This document shows, one piece after another, positions 30,812-43,536 of a stretch of DNA of 64,000 bases. A program made the translations under genes and the position numbers. The first letter of the stretch is position 1, and the number at the start of each line of letters is the position of its first letter. Below the pieces are notes generated by a model. The model ran no database searches. It saw only the letters and a program-made list of their open reading frames with translations, and was not told where the DNA came from. The stretch covers positions 12,718,501 through 12,782,500 of the forward strand of contig NC_092323.1 in assembly GCF_036785885.1 (NCBI RefSeq), in the 5' to 3' direction. The DNA is from Coffea arabica (lineage: Eukaryota > Streptophyta > Magnoliopsida > Gentianales > Rubiaceae).

Positions 30812-33800
30812 TTAAATAATGGCAAGGTGTATAGACCTCAAATGATTATAGCAATCATCAGCACTTCCGAAGAATTCCAGACAGACCCAACAAACATGCT
30901 TCCCGCACCTACACTCAATATGGTTGCATCCGTCCACTTTCTCAATTGTAAACCTGCACACAGGGCACTTTTTCACATTTTCTTTCCCAGCGCACCATTC
31001 CTTCAAAGATGAATCAGGGTCAACTTTAAACTCCTTGTACTTCTCACATGACAAGAATGGATGATACTCCAGGTGGCACCTAGTACACGTCTCCACGTAA
31101 CATGCATCGCAGACAAACGGAGCACCGGACTCAGTTACTCGATAAACTGAAGGGCAGTCGGGAGAGGGGCAAAACCTGTAAACTCCACCACTTCCCACCA
31201 CAAATGCAGCCAGAGAAGCCCTGAAAAGTTCTTCGAACTTCTCACCCAGCAATAGAGACCTTAAATCCGTTAGCAACACAGAAGCCCCACAACCTTTCCG
31301 TGCACAACGTATTGGAAAGCTGTCCTGGCTTTTAATTGCAGAGTCGCACTGCTCCACTAAACATGATCTGCAGAACTCATGTCTGCACAGTTCAAGCTTG
31401 TAGCTATCCTCCACTTCACACAAGCAAATGGGACAGGTAGCCTCCTCGTTTCCATTTTGATTCGGTGAACCGCTAGTCCGTGCAATCTGATAGATTCTCT
31501 CTTCAACTTTTTGCTTCAGGTCTTTTGTGCCCCCAAGACCTTGCCCTTCCTTCAGGTCTTCTACTCCTTTAAGACAGATGCAATGGCGCTTCGTATTCAA
31601 GGAAAACTCTGCCCCTGGAAACATTTCTTTAAGCGAATGCAGATCCGGACCAAACTTCTGAACAACCCTTTTCATCAGATCAGGAGGTAAAACTGCACCA
31701 CGAAGATGGACTTCCAGTTGCTTGTTCTCATGCAGTCTGAGAAGGGATTTAACAAGTCTCTTTTTGGCAACCTCAATCTTGGCTGTTGTGCCAAAAACCC
31801 TCAAACTGAGGGCTTGCTTGTCAAAAAGAATATAGGTTCCTGTCTCCCGCTGAATCGTATTCAAAACATTGAGACCATCACGAGAGAAAAGCAACTGCAA
31901 AACTGTTGGAGTGATTGCTGCATCGTCTATATTGTTGCCTTTCATGAGCCCCTCCAATGGTCTTCTCAATTCTGCCACTGTTTTGGTAGCAGTTGCAGAT
32001 ATCTTTACTCGACATGAACCATTCTCATTTACTTCCATATTGCATTCAACACCTGGAAACAATCAAAACCAATATTCAATTATCACAGTGGATTGGTTCA
32101 TTTATAACCTTTTTAAGAATTTTAACTAGGGCACTTCTAAAACCATAAGCACACAAACATGCTGATAATTTCAAGGTTGCTTCATATGCCAACCATATGC
32201 AGTTACAGCAGCTTAAATGTCTAAAAAGAGCTCAAAAAAAAAATTTTTAAAAACAAGGGTCTAAAAAGAGGTTGCCACAGCAAAGACAACATGGCAACAT
32301 GGCTAATACAGGAGTGCTACACCAACAAATGGTGTTGCAATTGATGAAAAAAAAAAAAAGATGGCCATATGTGTTGTACTTCCCTGCAAATTCCATCACA
32401 TATTCTGGATCAAAATTTTCTTCAAAGCTGTTGTTTTGCATCAAGTTACTCATCAGGATGTGCTGTATTTAGAGTTGCACTTTACATTAAACAGCACCAA
32501 TACAAGTACAAAAAAGCACAAAGTCTAAACCACCTACGGCACCTCCTTAGTACTGAAAAAGAAAGGGAGTCTAAAAAGGACACCCTAACATGGGTATGTG
32601 GGCATATATATCAAACAAATATCACTAAGTTTGACATATTCAAGAGGGAAAATGGTGGAAAACCACTTCTCTATCAAATTTCAAAGAAAAATTCAGGCCA
32701 ATTTCATCTGAAGAAAAGCTTTTCACCACAGAATTACCCATCCCGTGTCAGTACTGCAGTGGCTAAAGAGAAAAGTATTTTACAAACAGACAATCCCTTT
32801 CTCTTTAAAGAAGCAAAAGAGATTTAATTATTTAAAGCCCCAAAGGAAGGGGGGGGGGGGGGGGGGGGGATCACCCATAGACACTGCCACAGTTCAGCTG
32901 AAAATGAGAAGCCATAAAATTTCAGCCTGTTGGTCAGTACTTGTCCATGAAAGTCAAATATGCCAACTCCACTAGGCAAAATGCAAAATGCATTACAATC
33001 TTCAGCTGTTTAGAAGGAATTTGTTATATTCAGCCACTTAGATATTCAGACAAAAGCACAACTGTGAGATTTTATAAATTCAAGTCATTTACCAGAAAGG
33101 TATAGAAGAATGAATTTAAAGCATCAGTAAATTGTGAGATATCTTGGGAACAACTAAAAATTGAAACCAAAAAATCTATAAAGCCAGAATATGAAGGAAA
33201 AACCACTATAAGATCCAAAGGCAAACAAAGAAAAAACATAATTATTAGTTGAATCAGTCGCATAATTACTGTGAGATAATATAAGAAAGTGTCATCTTTT
33301 CTCATGTTGAATCAGTAGCATAATTACTTTTATGTGCCTCAGAAAATTTATGGTTCAAGCTGTATTATTAGAGCATTGAAAATGAGAATGCACACATAAT
33401 GAATCAATTCTTGTTCCCAAGAAGGAAAATCAAAAGATTCAAACCTTTTCGGCAACGGAAGCTCTTGACTAAATGATCCAGCTGACTCCTTATAACCAAG
33501 TAAACAGATGCAGGACACCAAATGGAGCTATGAAACATATGCTGGCATTTCATCTTCTGCCATGAAAAACATCCCGGCAATGCTTTTCCATCAATTTCAT
33601 CCAAAGCTCTTGCAGCCTCCAGATGCAGACTCCCATTAAACATAATTGTGGCTCTCATGTAAGTGTCCTTTGGTTCTGGCTGGGATACCTGGACACGGAC
33701 GCAGCTGCCAAGAGGGTTCGTTTTAGGCATAAAGACAGATATTTCTCTCAGAAGTGCTTCTTCACAAGCAGCAGGCGAAGGACCTTCCACAGTGTTTCCC

Positions 33801-36800
33801 CTCAACAAGAAAATATCACGTATTTTCCTATTTGTTACAGTATATAATACTTCAAAAATTTCATCTTCAGAAATTTCTCTATCAAGTCCTGTAATCACAA
33901 CACTGTCCATGTACTTTGCGCTTGGTTCACAACGAGCATACCTTCCTCCAATTATAATGTCAGAGAAATCATTTACCAGGGCTTCAATATCCTCTTGCTC
34001 ACACTTAACAATTGCTATGCCTTTACTGTATCTACGAGGCCAACAAACTTTTGCTCTGAGATCAGGAAAGGGCAATTTTTTGTCACTACCATATGTGCTC
34101 CGTGAAGGAATGACCTTCAGCAAGCCGCCACATAACTCAACCAGATTAAGTTGAGTAGCCCTCTTTGCAGTATCAGGTGAGAGAAATGTAATCCTTCCCC
34201 ATTTCTCCTGCTCCTCACTTTCTTGGCCGATAGCTGAAAACTTATGGACAGCACAAATAGTGCCCGACGTGGATTTCTCCAGAAACATCAATAGCTCCTT
34301 GTCATTAACACAATTCATATCTGAATGAAATATGTCAACGGTCAAACAGCTCTTTTCAAGCTCTAGATGCTTGATCTCACCACCAGCTCCAAACAAAGCT
34401 ACAGAAGGTGAGACAGCGGGCCTTCCACTGTACAAGCGTTTCTCCAAACACTCATTTTGCAATAATCTCCCTTCATACTGCAATGCATCATTCACAAAGC
34501 CAGAAACTTTGTCCATGTCCTTAGAAGAAGCATGCAACCAAACTTCATTCTCATTAACCTTTACTTCAACACCGATTCGTTCATCCACACATTCTGTTCT
34601 GATACATGAAACAAGACGATGCAGACAACTATTAGCTTTTCCACAGAACCTTTTCAATAGCAAACTGCCAAACCCTGTCAAAACCCTAATGTGAAGCTTC
34701 TCGCTTTCCATCTTGGAGAAATCAAACGAAGGAGGTGGACAAACAGCAGCCAAAGATTTGAAATCAAATGCAGTAACACATACCAAATATTGGTAAGATG
34801 CTGAAAGAATTTCACCAAAAACAACCCAACTAGGTCTTTGATCAAAAACAAGTAAAGAACATGATGGATGTAGTGGGATATGTTTCCTTGTAAGCGCCAC
34901 TTCATATCCAAGGTGATCATAACCAGAGTACATAGCTACATTTTCCACAAAAGCAGAAAGTATAATGCTTTTAAGAGTCTCATCATGCTCAGTATGAATC
35001 TGTGGATTCCAGCGCCAATAACTTGGGATAATAATGCTTAGTTCATTTTGAAGGCAAGATTCCAGTTCTTGAACTGCCTCTTGGCATCTTCGCATGGATT
35101 TTGCATTGATGCTGTTCTCCCAACACCAGATATTCTTCCTCACAGGAGGCACAGCGTCCCAATCTTTGTAAACAGCAAGCAAAGTGAAGAGATCACCGCT
35201 CTGATGACAGAATTGGACCTTAAGGCGGTCAGATTTTAGTTTGCTTTCTTCAGAACCAACTCTACAAAATATGCTGCTGGAATTTGCCATGACAGCAGCA
35301 AGAACAATGCCCTCCCTACCAAGGCGGTTATGGAAGCATTTCAGAATTATTTTCCCAAGCCGAGGTTCAATTCCCAACCTAACCAAGTCATACCCTTCCG
35401 GAGTCAATTCATAAAGAATATTCCTTTGGGTGACAGCTCCAAGTTGAATAAGATTTCTGAGGGCCATCTCAATTGCCTTTGGACTAGGTGCATCAACAAA
35501 ATCAAAATCCTGCACATTCTTGATACCCAAAGCAAGAATTCTCAGAACTGCAACACCAAGGTGCACCCTGCGAATTTCAGGTTCCTGGTGAGGAGGCATT
35601 ATCTCAAAATCACTCTCAGAGTAAAGCCTGTAGCATGTCCCAGGTTCAGTCCTCCCAGCACGGCCAGCCCGTTGATTAGCAGAACTCTGGCTGACCCTGC
35701 AAACCCTGAGAACATTCGTGCCAGTACCAGGCTCAAATTTACTCTCCTTCACCATGCCCGAGTCAACAACGTATTTAACGCCTGGAATGGTTAAAGAAGT
35801 CTCAGCAACATTTGTTGCAAATATTACTTTTCTTTTTCCTGGATAGTTCGCAAAAACTTGATTTTGCTCTTCAAAAGTCAGTTTCCCATGTAGAGGTAAT
35901 GCAATAGCTGAAGGAGATCGGAAATTCTCACAAGCCCACTCAACCTCCATTTGTGAAGTTAAGAAGGCAAGAACAGTTCCTTCTTTATCCATTTTATGGA
36001 TCTCGTAAACCATCTTCACAACATCAGAAATGTAAGGTGCAACCATGCTAGAATCAGATTTGCCCTCAGATTCACAAGGTACATAGCGGATATCAACAGG
36101 AAAGTTTCTGCCAGCAACATGAAAGGTTCCACAACCAAAAAAGTAATTCGCAAGCTGTTCTGCATCAGCTGTCGCAGACATAATGACAAGCCTCAGATCA
36201 AGCCTCTGATGTAGTAATTTCTTAATCATCGCTAAAAGAAGATCAGTATTTAAGCTTCTTTCATGTGCCTCATCAATTATAATGCATGAAATCCGGGATA
36301 AATTCTTATCACGCATGTAGTGCTGCAGTAAGGAGTGATCTGTCGTAAATATTACCTTGGAATTGTAGTTCTGACTAGATGAATAAGATGGATAAGAGAT
36401 GACTGAATGATCTTCATAACAACCACGACTTTCCTCCTTAACCCTCTGTGCCAATGAAACTGCAGCAAGTTTACGAGGCTGAGTGCAAACAATGGATCCC
36501 TTACCAGCCACGCCAGAATCAGCAAGAAACTGAACCAATTGCGTACTCTTTCCAGAACCAGTCTCCCCAATCAAAACTGTAATCTGAAACATTGGACAAG
36601 AGAAAAGACACAAAAATGAATAGAATGAGAGAGGCAGCTATATACCACCTGAAGCACAGAGAGAGGGAGAGAGGAGGGGGTAAATACCATGAATCATCAC
36701 ACGGTTAACAATACCATTCCTGACTACCATAAAAAATTAGAGCTGAGTACAAGAACTTTACAAATACACCATATACACCTTCCACCCCCGTGCCACCCAA

Positions 36801-38294
36801 AAACAAAAAGACCACAACATGAGAAAAGGAAAATGCGACACAAATAAAGCCACAAGGAAACACAAAAAAAATATACCACCATGTCCTCTCTCCTGCTGAT
36901 TCCTTCTCTCTACTTCCAATCCCCTATGGTCATCTAGCGGCTCAAAATGTCCTTAAAAAAATAATAATACCAGAAAAAAAAGCATATCTTACAGGCTATC
37001 ATGCTTCCAATCCTAAAGAGCGAAATATGAATAGATGTTTAAGCATTCACCACAGTTCATGTCTGACAGAAAAGATTATATGTTCTTGGCTGGTGTATCA
37101 TAAATCTAAAAAGACAACTAGACGCACAACAACAGGGATGATTTCGCAAAGAAAGGACGCACAACAGACTCTTCAAACTAAAACAGCAAAAGTAAAAACA
37201 AAGCGTTGATGAATCACTTATAAACGTACTCTTTAACTACACCTCTATCTCCTTCCATCCCATCAGTTTCTTATTTTCTTCTCAGGAAATCGAGATTGCA
37301 ACTAAAATTTACGTGCAAAGAGTACTGAAAACGACACAGTATAACCAAATGAACAAAACGTTACACAAGACAAGCAAGGGACAAGGAAAAAACAGGTTAC
37401 CTGCTGGCAATGAATTTGCTGAAAAATCTCACCACGAAATGCGAAAAGGGGTAATCCTTCATCAAGCCGACGACATTCCCTCATCATCAAGCAATGAAGC
37501 TTCCCCCAATCAAACTCTCTTCCAAACATAAACAACCCAACTTTGACCCCAACTGCTTCCACTTCATCTACCCCTTTTCCCTCCAAATAGTCCACCATGC
37601 ACTGGATCCCACGTTTAAACTCCTCAATCCTCTTAGCAATCAAATCCCCTTCCTTCTCCAAACCATCCCTCTTTTTCTTCAACTCATGAAATTCCCTCAA
37701 TTGTTTTCGCTTTTTTAAGTTTAAATTAACTTCCTTTCTCTCATTCAACACCATCTCTAACTTCTTCTCCCACTTGTTCACCGACTCATCCTCCATTAAC
37801 GCTCTCAATCTAGACAAAAACAGTGTCTTTAACTGATCTTTCAACTCATCTTTATCAGATGACACCACCACGTTCTGAATCAACCTTGGAGTCAAAGAAT
37901 GCCCATTGTTCAACCGAATTTCCCACAACTGAACCATAGTTTCAAGGGCTTCAACCCACTGCTGATAATATAAGCTTCCTATGACGGGCCCAGTATTGGA
38001 AACCCGATAACTCTCCGGCTTGCAGGTCAATTTCGAAACTAAGCCCTCAGTTTCGAGCTTTTCTGGGCGTTTTTCGGTGGAATTCAACCTGAGCTGGATG
38101 ACGAAGTTGTGGTGGCGGAAGGAAGGCACCATCGGAGGTCCGGGAGGGCGATCACGGCGGTAATTCGGGGACAATTGAGGCTTCCATGGCTGCCGGACTT
38201 GGTGATGATTGAACGGAACTTGGCCGCAGCGGTCGTAACTCGCCGGCGGGTAACACCGGTGCCCACAAGACGAAGCAGACGATGGACGTTGCAT
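30812..38294 (-). CDS. DEAH11/12: DEAH-box helicase fused to RBR (RING-IBR-RING) E3 ligase, DEAH11/DEAH12 type
   Basis: Three minus-strand exons, 37401-38294, 33445-36583 and 30812-32052, join in phase (KG at the last junction) to 1757 residues, close to the Arabidopsis DEAH11/12 length. Exon 1 encodes an Arg/Pro-rich start and a long coiled region. Exon 2 carries the helicase: Walker A GETGSGKST (304-312), DEAH at about 402-405, SAT, then QRAGRAGR, HA2 and OB-fold regions and RRM-like repeats. Exon 3 has a KH/RRM-like part, RING1 from about residue 1551 (CPICLCEVEDSYKLELCRHE), an IBR, and RING2 from 1707 (CPVCRFTIEKVDGCNHIECR) with the catalytic-type Cys at about 1720. RBR ligases pass ubiquitin through that Cys, so this protein may couple RNA remodelling with ubiquitination. 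Introns are 817 and 1392 bp; the latter has a 21-G run. Confidence 0.95.
32849..32869 (+). repeat. Poly(G) run of 21 in intron 2 of the DEAH-RBR gene
   Basis: An uninterrupted run of 21 G on the plus strand, so C on the transcribed RNA. The RNA itself would not form a G-quadruplex, but the DNA template might. Length is likely variable between individuals or assembly-sensitive. Confidence 0.9.
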
Positions 38295-41200
38295 TGTACG
38301 GGTAAATTAAAAAAAAAAAAGGGTATTGGAAAAATGACAAAAACCCTAGAAAAGAGTTTGGGACTGAGAGAAAGTAGCTTGGGTAGCGAGCGAGAGTGAA
38401 GAAGAAGCGAAAAGGACAAAAAAGCATGAAGCAGAGGTATTTGGTACGAGGAAAAATCGAATTATGGGAATATTTATATTACTAATATAATATTGTTGTT
38501 GATTTCGAAATTCTCTATGTGGAAGTGGAACTGCACCTAATACTCTCTCTATTTCCTTTCCTAATTTGGTTAAGATTTTCTTTTTAACAATGAAATTGTC
38601 ATGTTAGTTTCCTTAGGATTTCAAGTAATTCATAAATATTTTAGTTTAAAATTTAAATACTTGTTTTCCTTCATATTACATTGGATTTTTTTTTGTAGAC
38701 ACATTTTTTTTTGTTTTTTTAATCTAGTAGAATTCAATAATTGGACGAACTAGCCCTTACCAAACAAATTAGTGCTGAAATACTAACTAGTAACAAGCAG
38801 CCATATAATTATTTTCACTAAATATAGGTTTTAATTATTCATATGACTAGATTAACGATCGCATGGCAAACTTCAATGGTGAAAGTTTATGATAATCATT
38901 TATTTAATGGTTAACCAAAATTCTACTAACAACAAATTCTAGGAATCCTCTTCATTTGATGCTACGTTTTTTGCTCGAATAAGAAAATTAAGAGGATTAT
39001 AAATCTTGACAAAAAAAAAAAAATAGGGTAGTGTTAATAGGATTATTTAATCATTTTCTAACACCAATATAATATTGCTTGTCTAAACTAAAATAGGAAA
39101 CAATTTTTTTTTTAAAGGTAATTGTTATTTCAACTAAAACAAATTGTGAGTGTGACATGACAAGATCTGAATGGATTGTATGACAAGAAAGAGGCTTTCT
39201 TTTCAGGCTTCCATTTATCAAGATTCCTCCCATATACAACGAAGTAATAACACATGGGGCAAAAAAAAAAAAAGTTGTATTATGATAGTATATTACTTCT
39301 GCAGACTAATAGACGAATCGTTTTAGAATATATGTAGCTTAAGAGTATAATAAGATTGGATTATTAATTTAAGTTAATATATGACGTGTATGGATTATTT
39401 TCTTTCAAATCACCTCCATGCATTATTATTTTTCTGTCAAATACATATGGTAACTCCACATAACTTGAATTAAATCATTAACTGACGTGACTTCTAAGGA
39501 CAATTTATAGAAGAATGGACCCAACTAATTAGGTGCTTCGTATTGTTATCGAGGTTAATTGTATACTGGAATGAGCTTAGAATGGGATTTCTCTTCAGAT
39601 TTGGAGCTAATGTACATCTTCTTCTATTAAAAAAAATATCATGTCAGATAGCTTTTGGTGGGGGAAAAAATGTTGGTTTCTGTCTAATGAGTACCTAATT
39701 AACATGATGTTTAGGTGTTAATTTTATAAGAAAATAAATTTAATTTAAGAAAATATATACATATAAGAGAGGACAATAATTGAAAATATATGCACCCGCA
39801 TGACAAGTTAAGTATGATTTTTGATATATTAATAAATATCTAATGCATGCCCATTAAAAAGAATGAATCGAGAGTGTCTGGATAGCTGAATTATTTCACA
39901 TTATATTTCGTTTGTGTCATAAACACATTTTTCAATCCATCTTTTTATATTTTCAATTATCTTTTTATCTCACATGCATTCACATTACAAAATATGGTAC
40001 AGTAATTATTTCAAATAATAGCCTCTATTTGCTCGTCATTTCCCATACATAAATTACATAAATTATGGAAGGAAAGGAGAAGGTGCAAGTGAGAAATTTC
40101 AAATTTGATGCCTCCTCTCACTTACGCTTACAAAAGTACGTTTCGCAAGTAACATATACATGTGTAATTCAAACTCACTCCTACAGAGGTGTAAGACACT
40201 GACAATGTATATAATTGAAGTTCATAAATTAAATACTGTTGTCGTTTCTAAATATCCCACATAGTAAATTATTTATATGGAGCATGCAATTAAAGATGTC
40301 TGTATCAGCAAATCTCAAATAAAACGCCCCTTTAGATTGCACACTAATGGATTGGATTTTGCTTTTTAATCAGTTACTATTTACTACTACGTATTTTGTA
40401 TTCTGAATTAATTAAGACTGAAATGTCTTTAGTATTATTTCAATGCCTTAACTGCTACGTAATTCAAAAAGCAGATGCGACAGGGAACCGACGTGCAACA
40501 AAGGGTGGGAAAAGGTTAGCCAAAGAAAAAGTGAAAGGCCTAACCTTTGCTTAAAAAAGTTGAAGGTTAATATTGCTTTGGTTTCTTGAATTTTATATTG
40601 CCATATTCCATCGATTTTGAGCCTCAAGGCTATGGATATGTGGTCATTGCAATAATCCCATCATGAAAAAAAATTTCGTATGAAATGCCTGGTGTATAAA
40701 GAATAAAGAAGAAGACTTAATTTAAAAAGAAAAAAAGAAAAAAAAAAGAAGAGAAAAGATGATATAATTTCCTTCTATATATTAGTCGCGAGCATTGAAA
40801 AGAAGAAAAAGACTATATGCTTATTACACATGTATATTACTCATTTATCATGAATTCAGAATTATTAGGGTTTCTTTTGATGGGTAAATATAAAAGTATA
40901 TTTGCTTTCCTTATTTTCTCTACTTTAAATAAGAAAAGAAGATTTATTACGTTTTCATCCTTGTATTTTTCTCCATTTATTTCCCAACTAAAAATCCCTG
41001 AAAAGAAAAAGAAAAGTCTCGACTCTTCCTTCCGTAATGCAAACTTACTGGTTACTCAACTAATACCAATGGGCCCTCCCTCTCGTGTTCGCGGGGTTTG
41101 ACTGTAGCTTGCAAGGTGACGCCATTTTCTGAAATCAGCAATGGTAACTTGTAAGGGTCACCTTTCTAGATTTCTCCCTCTGATAGGACCGGTCTAACCC

Positions 41201-42093
41201 CACGTAGATTTTCTATCCAAAAATAATAATAATTATGTTTTGGGAACATTTTTCAATCACTTTTTGTCTCATATACATTAAATCATTATAATATATATAT
41301 TTTTTATAAAAAATCATAAAAATAACAATCCAAACATAAATCTAAGTAATTCGTGAGTTTGCTTGTTCAAAATTGTAGTTTGAACTTGCATTGACCGAAT
41401 TCAAATAGTTCGAACTATTTGGTAGGTCGAGTTTGAACTTTAATATGTAAAACTTGAAACTCGTTGAACTTAGTTGAACTCATATGAATTTCACGTAATA
41501 TGTATTTTAATCTTTTATTTATAAATATGAAATATCTATTTTCTCCCTTATTAAAATCATATAAAATATATATTTATATTTTTAGGGTTGATTAAACTCG
41601 ATTAACATGAACTCAAGTTCAAATGCGAGTTCGACTTCGAGTACTGCAAGGTCGAATTCGAGTAATACAAAACAAATTCAAGTTCAAAGTCGACTTTCAA
41701 GAGCTCGATGAGTCCAAATTTGAGTCCAAATTTTTTAATTTAAATTCGATTCGATTCAATTGCATCCCTACTCACTAGAAACGTTCTTAGGAGTTAAGAC
41801 CTCATGAAAAGTTAATATAATAACATCAGATTTCCTCTACAAAATTCGAATGCCTATCTTCTGCTAAAAAAGGAAAAAAACTACTGTTATGTAATATAAC
41901 CTAAGCAAACAAAAGGGCAGATAGAAAAAGGAGAAGAATTCTCTATATATTTCAGAAAATGAGATCTTGCAGAGCAGCCAGCCATGAATAAGTACTTCAG
42001 GTTTACTCATGATAATTACACCGTACAATGGATGATGGAGGACAATTGTAAACACTAAATAGCAAGTATTAATATCAACAGGCAAATTATTAC
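38295..42093. other. Long intergenic region upstream of the DEAH-RBR gene
   Basis: The first few hundred bases are the promoter and 5' UTR of the minus-strand helicase gene. The rest is AT-rich filler with MITE-like pieces at about 39870-40010 and 41215-41345 (AAAATAACAATCCAAACA end). A hAT-like remnant at about 41350-41775 has TTCGAGT-rich repeats and a right end TTGCATCCCTA. I see no protein gene. Confidence 0.4.
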
Positions 42094-42195
42094 CCCTCGT
42101 GGAAAAAGATGTCCTGGAAAGACGAAGACTCGACAAGCCAGATGCAGGTGACCGGCCAGTAAAGTTCAGGGCCTTCACTTCAGGCATTAGCCTTG
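42094..42195 (-). other. Orphan exon-like open segment
   Basis: On the minus strand a TTTTACAG acceptor (ending at 42196) is followed by 102 bp, then a G|GTAATA donor. In one frame it reads LMPEVKALNFTGRSPASGLS then SLRLSRTSFSTRG. The composition is gene-like and both splice sites are good, but I do not recognise the peptide and find no partner exons. It may be a relic of a gene broken up by insertions. Confidence 0.3.
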
Positions 42196-42229
42196 CTGTA
42201 AAATGATAAAATCAGCTTAGGTAGCTGTC

Positions 42230-42739
42230 TTTTTTTTTTTTTTGAAACCACCAGTTCTTGGGCTGGTGGCCACCACCAAGCCCTTAAGACTTTGGTGGGC
42301 TGGGAGGCAAGGTTTGCCTCCCACCAAAATGCCACTCTTGTGGCTCTGCTTCAAATTCAGACGGGTGCGTAGTGCATCCGTCTGGTCCGGTGGTGATTCT
42401 GTCCCCATCGGTCCCCATAGGCTCAGTTGAGCCTCCCCCCGTAGATAGAGTAGGAGTAGGAATAGGGATGACAATTGACAAAAAAAAAAAAGCTGTCTTT
42501 TTGTTGTCAGCAACGATACATTTGTATAACCTACTCTATCATAATCTAAGGAGAAGGGGGAGCCTAAGGAGGCTGTGGTAGGGAGCTAGTGGGTATACAG
42601 ACCTGACTAGATCAAAGGAATGTTATGGCACAACCCATAGATTTTTTTCGTTGCAGGTGAGGTTTGAACTCTCAAACTACAGTCCAAGGAGGGACTTAAG
42701 CCCCTCCCTCGCGGCCACTGCGCCATTGGCCCAGTGGTT
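42230..42739 (-). mobile_element. tRNA-derived SINE, interrupted near its 3' end by another retroposon
   Basis: 16-bp perfect target duplications AGCTTAGGTAGCTGTC flank the block at 42214-42229 and 42740-42755. On the minus strand the element begins AACCACTGGGCCAATGGCGC. It has an A box TGGCGCAGTGG and a B box AGTTCAAACCT, spaced as in tRNA-head SINEs, and ends in an A-rich CAACAAAAA tail. A second retroposon (42235-42490) has landed in that tail. The uninterrupted SINE would be about 242 bp (42498-42739). Confidence 0.85.
42235..42490 (-). mobile_element. T-headed SINE-like retroposon nested in the tRNA-SINE tail
   Basis: 12-bp duplications AGCTGTCTTTTT lie at 42223-42234 and 42491-42502. 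On the minus strand it starts with a T-run and GTCAATTGTCATCCC. It continues to GGTGGGAGGCAAACCTTGCC and the end TTGGTGGTGGCCACCAGCCC, GGTGGTTTC and an A tail. The last 60-70 bp match the element at 26330-26566, which defines a family with T-rich head and GGTGGTGGCCACC hairpin near the 3' end. I see no tRNA boxes in it. Confidence 0.8.
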
Positions 42740-42755
42740 AGCTTAGGTAGCTGTC

Positions 42756-43103
42756 AAGCATGCTATTTCTGCAACCTCTATGATCAACTCTGGCGTATTC
42801 CAGCAGCTCATGAATCAGTGGCTCCCACATTTCATTCTTTTTTTTCCTTTTTTTTTGGAATGATAAATTAATTAGGACAGGAATTTAACTAGTCCTTTTT
42901 TGTTTTAGACAGGAAACCAATAAGTGTGTTTCGATATTTGAGATAATTTTTTGAAAAAACTATTGTAATACTTTTTTTAGTGATATATATGAAATAAAAG
43001 TGTAATTAAAAAATATGTTAATGATACAAGTAAGTCAATGTTATAAACTATAAATAAGGTATAAACAATATGCAATTCAAACAAGCAAAATATTCCCTTG
43101 ATT
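42756..43103. other. Intergenic DNA with MITE-like stretch
   Basis: About 42925-43060 resembles 6418-6740. No gene is visible. Confidence 0.35.
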
Positions 43104-43111
43104 ATTTGAGC

Positions 43112-43528
43112 TAGGGGTGTGCAAAATCGAAAAATTTCGATTTACCGACCGAATTCGAATTCGGTAATTCGGAATGGAAATCAGAATATCCTTGGTCGAA
43201 TTCGGGTCGAATTCGGTAATGAGATTTTTCAAATCGGAAATTCCGATTTCGAAATCGGAATTCTGAATTCCTATTTCGATTTTAAACCTGTTTTTCGTAT
43301 ATATATATAATATATTATATAACATTTATATTATAATAATAGTTTTTATATTCATGAATTCGGTGAAATCGGAATTTACCGAATTCCGAATTGAATTCGG
43401 AACGAATTCGAATTCGGAATTGGTAAATTTGAAATCGAAATCGGTCGAAAATTCTGATACCAAAATTTCAAAAAAATTCCAATTTTAAAGTTCCGAATTA
43501 CCGATTTCGATTTCGATTCACACCCCTA
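43112..43528. mobile_element. Non-autonomous hAT element (MITE), 417 bp
   Basis: The ends TAGGGGTGTGCAAAATCGAA and the complement of TTTCGATTCACACCCCTA form inverted repeats. Perfect 8-bp target duplications ATTTGAGC flank it (43104-43111, 43529-43536). The body is made of many GAATTCG/CGGAATT units that pair across the element. No coding capacity. Confidence 0.92.
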
Positions 43529-43536
43529 ATTTGAGC

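Noticed and set aside
32745-32975. Frame through the poly(G) tract
   Set aside because: It lies in intron 2 of the helicase gene and encodes a poly-Gly run from the homopolymer.
41350-41775. Possible fourth hAT element with TTCGAGT repeats and a TTGCATCCCTA right end
   Set aside because: No matching left end or 8-bp duplication could be found, so it is left as a remnant only.
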